A DNA stretch of 64,000 nucleotides from Stenogyne calaminthoides (taxonomy: Eukaryota > Streptophyta > Magnoliopsida > Lamiales > Lamiaceae). The notes beneath the pieces are model-generated. The model saw only the letters and a program-made list of their open reading frames with translations, was not told the DNA's origin and did no database searches. The DNA lies in contig JBBCBC010000027.1 in assembly GCA_037126765.1 (NCBI GenBank), positions 3,558,406 to 3,622,405 on the forward strand. Direction: 5' to 3'. Below are positions 24,133 through 35,281 of this stretch, piece after piece. Every line of letters begins with the position of its first letter. The first letter of the stretch is position 1. The position numbers and the translations under genes are program-made.

Positions 24133-25120
24133 CGCGTTTTAACTTTCCATCAAAGCGCGTTTTTTTTTCTTTTCTAAAAATTGATGGGACTGGATATACT
24201 TAAAACAGGGAAAAAGTGAAAGTACCATTAAGAAAGTGGAAGGTACAAGCACTGAAACAGACAGAGATACACAAAATATACAGCACAAAAACCAAACAGA
24301 GTTAGCTGGATTGCAAAAACAGAGCATTGCTCACATCATTCTCTCTCTAACTTTCTCTCTCCTCAAATTTATTACTCTCTCTCACACACTAACACACATA
24401 TTTTTTTTCCAATATTAAATTAGAGGGGGGATTTGTTTGGTACATGCTTGAATTATTTAACAATAATTTGAGGAATTTAAGTCCACTCACATCTCACTTT
24501 CTTATTCTATCAAATCAAATAAACACACACTCTCTCTCTAGGGTCCAGCCATATTACAGTGCTTGTAAAATCTTTTAATTAAATAAAATTCTACATTTTT
24601 CAAGAAACACAAATACAAGGCCTTTTGGGTTTTTTTCTTGACTTTCCAGAATTCTGTAACATAAGTTTTTCTTTCTTGCCATTTTTAATAAAAATCACTT
24701 CTTTTCTCCAATTGGGGTCTCCTTAATTTTATACGAGTGCTTGTCCCAATGTGGGGATTTTGAGTGAGCGGTGAATTCTACAAATGGGGTTTACAGCACT
24801 CAGATTTTAGAGAAAAACCCTCGCCCCCCTTTTTTCATTCCGCCTTTGTAATCGATTGAATCTTGGGGGTGGATTTGGTGCATTTGATTGAGATTTTGGG
24901 CACAGAAAAAGCCGGATTTTAGACGCGTTTTTGTGGGTATTGAGAGCTGAATCTCGACTGGGGTTTTAAGTGTGAATTTGTATAAGATTTTGGGTCTCTT
25001 TTTGCAAAATTTGTTGACTCTTTGAAGCCGAATCAAGAATTTGGCTTTTTGAGAAAAACGCCCAGCTGGGTTTCTGTGGTAAGGGATTGAAAATATTGGG
25101 GTGGATTTTCTTGAGCAAAA

Positions 25121-28100
25121 ATGGCGATGAACACAGGGGGGAGGCTTGTTGCTGGCTCTCATAATAGGAATGAGTTTATTCTTATTAATGCTGATGAAAT
25201 TGGGAGGGTGAGTTCTTTGTAAACCCCTCATTTTGGTTCTAATTATTTCATTCTTTTTAGATGCCCATTTTTCCCTTAGGAGTTGCCTGAAACCCTTTTT
25301 GTTTAGATTCCATTTTTTCTCTGTTTTGTTGTTCTGTGTGATTTACTGCAATGCAAGGTATATGTGTGTGAAGTTTAGATATTTAGCTTGAGATTCTTAT
25401 ATGAAATTTGTGATTTGATATTTTTTTTTCCTTATTTTTTTTTGTGTCATGTGAAGTGTATTTTATTATTTCCATGGATTGTGTTTATTCCATGTCCTAT
25501 GCTTCCTCTCTGTGTGATAATGTTTCATGATATCTAATTTTGCATTCCATTTCCTCCCTGTTATTGTTAGCTGTATCTGAAGGCTTTTTATGTGTTATAG
25601 TTCTTCTCTTTTGACTGTTTCTTGGTCACATGTCTGTTTTTGGCACAAACTAATTAGATTAACATAATTAAGAACTCAGATTGAAGAAAGTAGGACTTTA
25701 TTGATGCAAATATCCAGGGAGGAAGGTTCTTTTGGAGTGTTTATTCTGTACAATAGAGAAGAAGGGCCATTTGTCTTGTTTTATTATTCAGTATTTTTTT
25801 ATGAGTGGTTAATGGAAATTTAAACTTCTGATTGCTTCTAATTGTATAGATTAAGTCCGTACAAGAACTAAGTGGAGAAAAATGCCAAATTTGCGGTGAC
25901 GAAGTGGGAGTGATAGATGAAAAGAAGAACGAACCGTTTGTTGCTTGCAATGAATGTGCTTTCCCTATGTGTAAGACTTGCTATATGTATGAAAGGAAGG
26001 AGGGAAATCAGGCTTGTCCTCAGTGCAAAACCAGATTAAAGCGCATCAAAGGTGAGAGTTTGTCGATTTTGTTTTTTGCCGTACATTAGCTCTCAGCTAT
26101 CACCTTATAGTATAACAACTAATACTTTCGAATGAAACAACTAATACTTTGCCTTCCGTGTCATATTAATATTTGATTGACATATGAATTCATATTGTAG
26201 GTTTCCCTAGAGTTGAGGGCGATGAAGATGAAGATGATGTTGATGATTTGGAGAAAGAGTTCGATTATGCAAAAGATGATGCTTCAGGCTCATTACGATA
26301 TGCGGGGGCCTCCTCTACCCATGGTGGTTTAGCTGGAACCTTAAGTCATGATTCACCCCATGGTCTTAATTTCCCACTTTTGACATATGGTGAAGAGGTA
26401 AGATTAATAAATCACTTAGTTGTGTGTTAATTAATTGTTTAATATCGAGCTAATGTCTATCGATTATGTCAGGATGCTGAGATTGCATATCAAAATGCTA
26501 TCATAATACCGCCGTATGTCAATAACGGGATTGGAATTCATCCGGATGCTTCTAGTACAACAGCCACTTGTAAGTTGTTTCTTGTGATCAAATTTATACA
26601 TTGGAATAAGGTACATTTAAGCCCCCTAAATATTACCTCAGGATTGTTCAAGTAAGCCCTTAATGTAGTTTTGGTGCAAAAAATTAGCCCTTTTAACTTT
26701 TTTAAAATTGAACAATACACCCATAATGTATTTTATTGGTGCAAATAAACTATTATCTGCTGTTTATGTGTCTTTTTTTAATTTTGGCATGATATCTGGA
26801 CATAAAACTTTTATTACATTCATTGGACTTATAGAAGTGTCTATTTATTCAATTTTGTAAAGATGAAGAGTTTTATTTACACATTTCTTTTTTATACTTA
26901 AGGGGTGTGGATGCATCAAAAAAATACTTTAAGGGCTTATGTTTACCTGAGGTAAAACTTTAGGAGCCTTCTCAATTTACTTCAGTGAAATTTAAATCTT
27001 AATTCAAAAATCATAAAATAACATGATAATTTTTTTCCAAAAAATAATTTAAAGCCAGATCTTATTGAGAGTTTTTTTGAATATTTGAGTTCTTATTTAC
27101 TTATGTTATTTTCCGCTGCAAATTCTTATAAAATTTATACATGATTGGCCTAGGAAAAGTTGGGATGTGAAACTGTGGTATCAGGGCAATTTTTATTTAA
27201 TTGTTTACTTTTGATTTTCCAGTGCAACCGAGACCTATGGTTCCGGAGAAAGATACTGCACTATATGGCTATGGTAGTGTTGCATGGAAGGATCGGGATG
27301 GAAGACTGGAAGAGAAGGCAAAAATGATAAACTTCAAGTGGTCAAAAATCCAGGGGGAGGTGTTGACTTTGACGAGGGTGATCAAGATTTGCCTACGTTA
27401 GTAACAGCCTTAATCTCGATTTGCAAACTGCTAATTTATTGCCTTCTTTTTCTATCATCTCATAGATGGCAGAATAATCTGACATTTATATCTTTGAACT
27501 CTTTTTAGGATGGATGAAGGGAGACAACCACTTTCAAGGAAACTACCGATTGCTTCAAGCAAGATTAACCCGTATAGAATGATAATAATGCTACGTCTTG
27601 TGGTTCTCGGTTTGTTTTTTCACTATCGAATTCTCCATCCAGTTCCTGATGCGTATGGCTTATGGTTGACATCACTTATCTGTGAGATATGGTTTGCTGT
27701 GTCATGGATACTTGATCAGTTTCCTAAATGGTATCCAATTGTGAGAGAAACATACCTTGATCGACTGTCACTTAGGTACAATCCACTTCTTATTCGGTGT
27801 TTCGTAATCATTTATTTAAGTTGATGAATGTTGATTACATGAATGCATACCACCGTATACAATAAATAGAATATAAGATGCACCTCTTATGTTTATGTCC
27901 AAAGCAAGCAATTTTAACAATTCATAAAATATATTTTAGGGAAATAGTATTTTAATCCTGTAAGATATTCCTATTTTGATATTAGTCCTGTTGTCTTTCA
28001 CTTAATTGAAAATTGTCCCATAACTTTCTATTTGTCATTTTGGTCCCGGACCGGCTGTATACCACAGACGTCTCTAACATTGCTTGACCTCTTTTTTAGG

Positions 28101-31100
28101 TATGAAAAGGAAGGAAAGCCCTCAGAATTAGCTAATATAGACGTGTTTGTCAGCACTGTGGATCCCATGAAAGAACCTCCATTGATTACAGCAAACACAG
28201 TTCTCTCCATCCTTGCAGTGGATTATCCAGTTGATAAAGCATCGCGGCTACGTATCAGATGATGGTGCGGCCATGCTTACTTTCGAGGCACTTTCCGAGA
28301 CATCAGAATTCGCTAGAAAATGGGTCCCATTCTGCAAGAAATTCAGCATCGAACCACGGGCTCCAGAATGGTACTTCTCTCAAAAGATTGACTATCTGAG
28401 AAACAAAGTACAACCTGCATTCATTAGAGAAAGGCGTGCAATGAAGGTCTGTATTCTCTATATTATCTTGTTGAGAAAAAAAAAAAAGAGTATCGTTATG
28501 TATTATTCAGCTACTAATCCTTTCTAAATAACTGACTTTATTTATTTTTTTGTGGCCCTTTTTTTAATACAGAGAGAATACGAGGAGTTCAAAGTTAACA
28601 TCAATAGATTGGTAGCGAAAGCAGAGAAGGTTCCTGAGGAAGGTTGGACTATGCAGGATGGAACACCATGGCCTGGTAACAGTGTGCGGGACCATCCTGG
28701 TATGATCCAGGTTGGTGATGGTCATAATAGTAATTTCATCCATCTGTGGCTTTTCTTATGAAGTATGTGATGTAATATCTGTATACAAAACTTTGGAAGC
28801 ATATGTTTTCCTGTACTGTAGAAGTGTGGAGTCGTGATATTTACAATGTCAAGTTAGTTCGATTTTCATAATGTGTTTTTTTTCTTTTAACCTTTTGTGT
28901 CCGTTTTGATTTTTAATTTACTTTTTCAAAAGGTATTTCTTGGTCATGCTGGTGGTGTTCGTGATACCGACGGGAATGTGCTCCCTCGCTTGGTCTATGT
29001 ATCCCGTGAAAAGAGACCTGGATTTGAGCATCACAAGAAAGCTGGAGCCATGAATGCACTGGTAAATATCTATTATTCGTCTTTGATAACACACACTCAA
29101 AGAAGATGCTGAATCTTGAGTTCTAGGATTTATTTACGTTCTTACCCCTCACTCTGCCAAATTTCACAGATGCGAGTTTCAGCTGTTCTGTCAAACGCTC
29201 CCTATCTTCTGAATGTCGACTGTGATCACTATATAAACAATAGCAAAGCGATGAGAGAAGCTATGTGCTTCATGATGGACCCCACAGTAGGAAAGAAAAT
29301 ATGCTATGTGCAGTTCCCTCAAAGATTCGACGGAATCGATCTTCACGATAGATATTCTAATCGTAATGTTGTATTTTTCGATGTATGTATATCCTTCCTT
29401 TTATATCTATTTACTCTGTCATCTTTACCATCATGTGGGGCCTGATTCTTCGTCTTTGTGCAGATCAATATGAAGGGCTTAGATGGTTTGCAAGGGCCTA
29501 TATATGTTGGAACTGGATGTGTATTCAGAAGGCAAGCATTGTATGGATTCGATGCTCCTGCTAAGAAGAAACGACCTAGCAAGACTTGTAATTGCTGGCC
29601 TAGGTGGTGCTGTTTGTGTTGAGGTTCTAGGAAGGGCAAAAAAGGGAAATCAAAGAAAGATAAGAGGAAGTCCAAGCATAGAGAGGCGTCGAAGCAGATA
29701 CATGCTCTTGAAACAATTGAAGAAGGGATTGAAGGTATAATTTAAAGTTGGTCTTATGTATAATAGTTTAACATAACAACTAGTACTTTTGAACCAAACA
29801 ACTATACTATTTTAACTATACTCGCTAAATTCAAACCAATTGCACGGTAAAAGTGTTTTACATGCCTATAACTTGCAAAAATCCTGGGTTTTGTATTCAT
29901 TAAAAAAGAAAGAATGGAGAAAAAATATGTTTGATTGAGTAATTTGTTTATCCTTTTGCAGAAACCAATATTGTCGATCGACCTGCCATCCCCCAAGAGA
30001 AACTCGAGAAGAGGTTTGGGCAATCCCCTGTTTTCGTGTGGCGCCAACACTACTAGAAAATGGTGGTATTCCTATATCAGTCAGTTCCACATCACTCTTA
30101 AAGGAAGCAATACATGTTATCAGCTGTGGTTATGAAGATAAATCAGAATGGGGAAAGGAGGTAAAAGTTCTGTTTTTTTATTTCGTCATCATATATGATG
30201 TTTTTGTTTCCTTCTAAGGGGCCTTTTGGTTTGTTACTACCATTAATATTGAGACGATTAGATTTATTATAAAGAAATTTAGATGAAAATTTAAAATAAA
30301 AATTGTCAAGGGATAGAAGTCGTAACTTTCAATATGGGGTGGAATGGTCCATTCCCAAGTTTAGGGGGTATGAATGCACTATTCAAGGAACAAAACCAAT
30401 GTACCGAACTCCTATTTTTAATTCCATACACCTAAACCAAACATGACCTAAATATCTGTGCTGAATCAGGTTGGTTGGATCTACGGTTCGGTTACTGAAG
30501 ATATCTTGACGGGATTCAAGATGCATTGTCATGGGTGGTATGTTGGGTCTACTGCATGCCTAAGAGGCCTGCATTTAAGGGCTCTGCTCCTATCAATCTT
30601 TCAGATCGTCTTCACCAAGTGCTTAGATGGGCTCTTGGATCAGTCGAGATTTTCCTGAGCAAACACTGCCCCATCTGGTATGGATACGGGGAGGATTGAA
30701 GTTGTTGGAACGATTTTCCTATATAAATTCCGTCGATATCCATTTACGCCTATACTTTTTTGCTCAGATACTGCACATTGCCTGCCATCTGCCTTCTTAC
30801 TGGGAAATTTATTGTCCCCGAGGTGCGTAACTATTACCACATACCCCTCCAGAACGAGTAATGCAGAATTGTGTTACTTATTTTATTTTTTCTCATATTT
30901 GCATCGAATGATTGTTTCGTGATTTTGTATTCCTCGTTAGTCAACCTAAGTTTTTTTGTCATTCTATGGAGTATATGGTAATTTTTCAAACTCGCAGGGT
31001 TCTTTTTTGAAAGTTTGAACTTGTATATAAGTAATAGTTCATTTATTAGAAGAATTTCATATGAAGACTCAATTTTTAGGTCGATTCTATACTGAGACGG

Positions 31101-31751
31101 TGAAAAATCGTTCTTTTGTTTATTTGTTGGCCAAGTCTTTAGCTGACGTGTCTTTCGATTTAACAGATCAGCAATTATGCGAGCATCATATTCATGGCCC
31201 TTTTCATGGTCATTGCTGTAACCGGCATCCTCGAAATGCAATGGGGCGGCGTTGGAATCGACGACTGGTGGAGAAACGAGCAGTTCTGGGTGATCGGAGG
31301 CGTTTCTTCCCACCTTTTCGCTCTATTCCAAGGATTACTCAAAGTAATAGCCGGTGTGAGCACAAATTTCACCGTCACGTCAAAGGGAGGCGACGATGGA
31401 GACTTTGCTGAGCTGTTCATCTTCAAATGGACATCTTTGTTAATCCCACCCACAACTTTATTAATCATGAATATAGTCGGGGTTGTGGTCGGGCTAGCAG
31501 ATGCCATTAACAACGGGTACGACTCGTGGGGCCCGTTATTTGGGAGACTCTTCTTCGCCATTTGGGTTATCATGCATCTCTACCCATTCCTCAAAGGTTT
31601 GACCGGAAAGCAAGAAAGGGTACCCACCGTGATCGTGATATGGTCGATTCTACTTGCGTCTATATTGACGCTCGTGTGGGTCCGGATAAACCCGTTTGTA
31701 TCGAGAGACGGCCCGATTCTCGAGATTTGTGGACTCAACTGCGATGACTAG
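25121..31751 (+). CDS. CesA6-like: Cellulose synthase catalytic subunit, CesA6 clade; 14 exons, with coding breaks
   Basis: Family 2 glycosyltransferase that makes beta-1,4-glucan in plasma-membrane complexes. Exons: 25121-25207, 25850-26051, 26201-26397, 26473-26569, 27223-27396, 27509-27775, 28100-28446, 28573-28710, 28933-29061, 29170-29382, 29464-29734, 29962-30160, 30470-30822, 31167-31751, all with GT-AG borders, giving about 1,085 residues, the normal CesA length. Visible: N-terminal RING-like zinc finger with all eight Cys (residues 41-88), two transmembrane segments in exon 6, the catalytic Asp sites SDDG (28255), DCD (about 29218) and TED (30494), QVLRW (30616), and C-terminal membrane segments ending in CGLNCDD. 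The start MAMNTGGRLVAGSHNRNEF places it in the CESA6/2/5/9 clade (primary wall); 25127 is an alternative ATG. Breaks: TGA at 29620-29622 and frameshifts in exons 5, 7, 12 and 13. Confidence 0.9.
26607..26990. repeat. MITE-like inverted repeat in CesA intron 4
   Basis: The sequence TTACCTCAGG near 26633, with TAAGCCC words on either side, recurs inverted near 26945 as CCTGAGGTAA beside GGGCTTA. Arms of roughly 70 bp with moderate identity enclose an AT-rich middle, so the transcript could fold here. This accounts for most of the unusually long fourth intron (653 bp). Confidence 0.55.
30218..30448. mobile_element. Tourist-like MITE in CesA intron 12, 231 bp
   Basis: Starts GGGGCCTTTTGGTTTG and ends AAACCAAACATGACC, with imperfect inverted ends centred on TTTGGTTT. 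It is flanked by TAA at 30215-30217 and 30449-30451, the 3-bp duplication typical of PIF/Harbinger elements. It does not touch the splice sites (donor 30161, acceptor before 30470), though its right end is only about 20 bp from the acceptor and overlaps the usual branch-point zone. Confidence 0.7.
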
Positions 31752-31849
31752 GCAAGGAACGGGAAAAATGGAAAAAACGGAGTTGGTCGTTGCAGCTAGA
31801 CGGGTCGTTTGGTACGGTTTTGATCGAGTGAGTGATGTATTTAAGGTAG

Positions 31850-31855
31850 AATAAA
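31850..31855 (+). terminator. Candidate poly(A) signal of the cellulose synthase gene
   Basis: AATAAA about 100 bases after the TAG stop at 31749-31751, followed by T/G-rich sequence. A near-canonical plant polyadenylation signal at a sensible distance; alternatives further downstream cannot be excluded. Confidence 0.5.
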
Positions 31856-31859
31856 AAGG

Positions 31860-32437
31860 GTTTGATTCTCACTCTTGGAAGATTTTGTATAGGGATGAAG
31901 AAGTGGGAGGTGATTTATTGATATTTGTTTTGGAAATGGTTTCATTGATTCTTTTGTTGGATATGGGGTTTATTGTTATGATGAGAAGATGATGATGTCT
32001 TAGTTGTAAGTTATGGCCCTTGAGGGATTATAGATGTAAGTTCTAAAGATTATATACTTTTCAATATCTTTATTTTTTTTTAGACAATGCCTTTTCTTGG
32101 TTTTTTTCTGGTGTTTGCAAACTATTTTAAGTGATTTATGCTCCATTAGAGTGATTGCATTAAAAAGACTGATTTTTATACACTTTTTTAATTCTTTAAC
32201 GAGTTTTTAATTTTTTGGAATTATCATGTAATTATTTTTCAGTCAATTATTGTTGATGTGTAGCTAGAATTCTTTTCAAACATTGGAAATACATCTACTA
32301 TCGGTACAAAGTTACTTTTTAAGTGAATCTACGGTATAAAGAATTTTATTGACTCTAAAATATAAAAATATGATTAAAAAGTTTAAATTACCCTTCTGTC
32401 TATTTTTTGCACTTTTGACATATTTTTTGTACTTCTG
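31860..32437. other. 3' UTR remainder and AT-rich spacer
   Basis: The first 200 bases are probably 3' UTR or immediate downstream DNA. From 32160 to 32437 there are T-rich words with GCACTTTT/GTACTTCTGG repeats leading up to the left edge of the tandem duplication. No gene seen. Confidence 0.4.
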
Positions 32438-33408
32438 GTGTATTTTGAAGTGCAGTTTTTTTTTTATTTTTTTGCACTACAAGGTCAATTTTGGAGTGCA
32501 GTTTTTTTAATTTTCTGCACTTTTGTCTTTTTTATTTCACTTTTTATTAGTTGCAATTTTTTATATAATTTAATTTAAATTTCAGATTTTATAAAATTTG
32601 TCTTTTCTCAAAATGTGCACTTTGGTCAAAACAAAAAAATAAAATTATGAATACATATAAAACGAGAGAAAGGGCAGATTTTTTTGATAAATCAGATCTT
32701 AAAAGTTTTTTTGTTAAAAATTTATAGTGGAGAGTCATTAGTTCTTTACTATATGTTGATATACCTTTTTTTTCACAGTTTTCAACTTTTTTTGGTAATT
32801 TCATGAGCGTCACTTCAGTAAAGCTCTAAGAAGTAATTGTCCAAAGAGACGTAATTTCAGAGATCTCTTTTTTACGATGAGATCGTCATCATACGAGCTT
32901 TTTATCTTTCTCCTCGAAATAGAGTTGCGCGATAATGGTCAAGAAAAGTCACGAATCATGATAAAGTTGAAAAGAAAAGTGAACATTATAAATTTTATAC
33001 CATTAATTTTTTATAATTTGAAGACTTGCGAGACCCAATCTCAATTTTTGGGAAACGTACAAAAATGATTTTGAAGTTTGAAATTGGTTGGGTTCGAAAA
33101 AAAGTTTGAAATTGGTTAATTTTTAAATAAATATTAAAAATCTAATATTCCACCCATTTTTTATGTAATTGAACATTTGACGAAAGGTCTGACCCCTTAC
33201 TTAATTGAATATTTTCTAAAATAGAAATAAAAAAAATCAATTATTTTAAAATTTAAAGTATTGCCTTCAAACATCTCTAAATTAAACCACATTACTTTAC
33301 TATTAAATTATCATCAAATACCAATTTTATCTCCTTTAATATTAATAAATAATTCTTATATTAAAACTCATGCAAATAATATATGTTCCATTAATTAGGA
33401 CACGGAGG

Positions 33409-33858
33409 TAGACTTGCTCAAAAGGTTTCAACATCCGGTTTGGTGGTTCCAAACCGAATCGAATCGGTCTAGAATCAAATCTAAACCTTAAATATAATGG
33501 TTTGGTTTCGTTTCATGTTTTGGGAGTCCTAAACCGTGGTTTATAGATTCGAATCGCCGGTATATATATATACCGCGATCAAACGATTGAGAAAAACAAA
33601 TCGGTTGGTTATCAACAAAAAAAAAAAAGCCCTTGAAATAAAAATTGGCGATTTCAAACCGAAACCGGCCTTTAGTAAATTGTAGTTGTATTAGAAAAAT
33701 TGAAAAAAAAAAGAGAAATCGGAACTGAAATCGAAACCGGCGTAACCGAAATCGGCAATATACATTTGGCCGGTTCGATTCCAGTTCCCCATTTCTCCAA
33801 ATTGAAATCGTCAGTTTCAAATGTAAAACCGTCGGTTCGGAACTGTTGGGCAAGTCTA
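33409..33858. mobile_element. 450-bp TIR element, copy 1 (hAT-like candidate)
   Basis: Begins TAGACTTGCTCAAAAGG and ends with the inverted counterpart of TAGACTTGCCCAA. In copy 2 the inverted ends extend about 35 bp around GAACCG(T/A)C(A/G)GTTT. Flanks CACGGAGG and GACAGCGG could be a decayed 8-bp duplication (5 of 8 match). It is inserted near what looks like the end of another MITE (GGAGGG...GTAT type). Noncoding, rich in ACCGAAACC words. Confidence 0.55.
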
Positions 33859-34654
33859 GACAGCGGGAGTATCAAGTATGTCACATTCTCTTTTTTTTCT
33901 TTTTAAAACTTACAAACTTTTAAGTTGTTGCAATTCGATAAACAATTTATTTTATCGGCACTAATTATTCAATGCATGTAGGCGCGTTTACTTGGATCAG
34001 AAATCTCTCTACATGAATAAAATTGTCTCGGAGAGGAAGATAAGTGTCCGACGTATGGCTGAAAATCTCTAATTCAAAAGCATGTATTAAATTGTAAACA
34101 ATTTTAAGGATAGTGTACTAAAAAAGAGATATAATTGAAATTAGGTCAAAAGGTGGTGCATTATATTGTAATTGACCCCTTTTGAAATTAAAAAATGCCT
34201 ACTACGAATATCCATTTTTTAGGATTTATAGTTTGACAAAAATTTGTATGCAATATTGTATACAAGTGATATGTGTAATTGATTTTTTTTTCTCGCGGTC
34301 AGCAGAGCGGGTATTAGGGCAGATTGTTGGTGGGTCAATGACCTTCTTCATCTTCTTCCATAAAGAGCCGACACGGTCGATTTCCTCTTTCTTCCGGGCG
34401 GATCTCACGGGTTTTCTTCTTCCTCGTTTCGCGGCTCTAATTTTTTTTTCGCCCGATCATTGGATGAAATAAGGTTGTCCAATTTGAATTTTGGGTGGAT
34501 TCGCTAGAAGATGAGATAATATGTGTGTAGTGTTTGATTACCCTCAACACAAAGTGTGTAATGAAATTCAGATCATTCGCACTCTTTTCACGCTATTCGT
34601 AGAACTGTAATTGGAGAGTGAATATTTTTTTTTTCGTTTTGTATTGGTTTTTGT

Positions 34655-35000
34655 TCATGTAGTAAACACTTTTTGCCCATATGGTAACACTTTTTTTGTT
34701 CATGTAGTAACACATCAAGTTATTTTCTTAAACTGTAATTTTGATTTGGGGGATTTTTTTCGCTTTGTTCATGTAGTAACACATGATTTTTTAGTAATGT
34801 GTAACATTGTTTATATCTCGCCCGTAATACTATGTGAATACTCATGTGTTACCATATGAACAATAATGTGTTACCCAGGCCTATGTTACCTTATAAATAT
34901 TTAAGTGTTACGATATATTTTATTATGTGTTACGAAGATATGAAGTTTTTTCAATATAACAATATAGTAACACTTATACATAGATGTAGTAACATACAAA
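34655..35000. repeat. GTAGTAACAC repeat block with inverted halves
   Basis: TTCATGTAGTAACAC and variants occur about four times in the left half (34651-34790). The reverse complement GTGTTACCATATGAAC and variants recur in the right half (34846-34930), with more GTAGTAACA words near 34970-34995. The block could form a large hairpin. It is duplicated at about 47185-47540. Confidence 0.6.
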
Positions 35001-35281
35001 AATTTGACAAAAAAAAATGTGTTCAATTGGAATCAAAACTGCGGACCAAATTCATTAATAAAACTCGAACCACTAGGCTACAACACATATTTGATAAAGT
35101 TACTTCTATAAATACATATGAGCTCCGCCAACCCTAAAGCCCATCGCTCAAGACCTCGCCCACTCGCCTCGGCCCCTGGGCCGACAATTTGACCCAATGA
35201 AATATGGACCATTTTTGTCTTATTTATGTTGTATTCAAGACATAACACTAGTTGCAATATTTCGCACAAGACCTTCTCTTA

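Noticed and set aside
24800..25231. 143-codon minus-strand frame across the CesA start
   Set aside because: It covers the 5' leader and exon 1 in antisense, has no known motif, and owes its length to a stop-poor purine/pyrimidine bias.
29483..29740. 85-codon plus frame over CesA exon 11
   Set aside because: It is the alternative frame of a recognised exon. The true frame carries the FRRQALYGFDAP block and the in-frame TGA.
31175..31573. 132-codon minus-strand frame opposite the last CesA exon
   Set aside because: It is the antisense shadow of exon 14, whose plus frame matches the C-terminal membrane region exactly.
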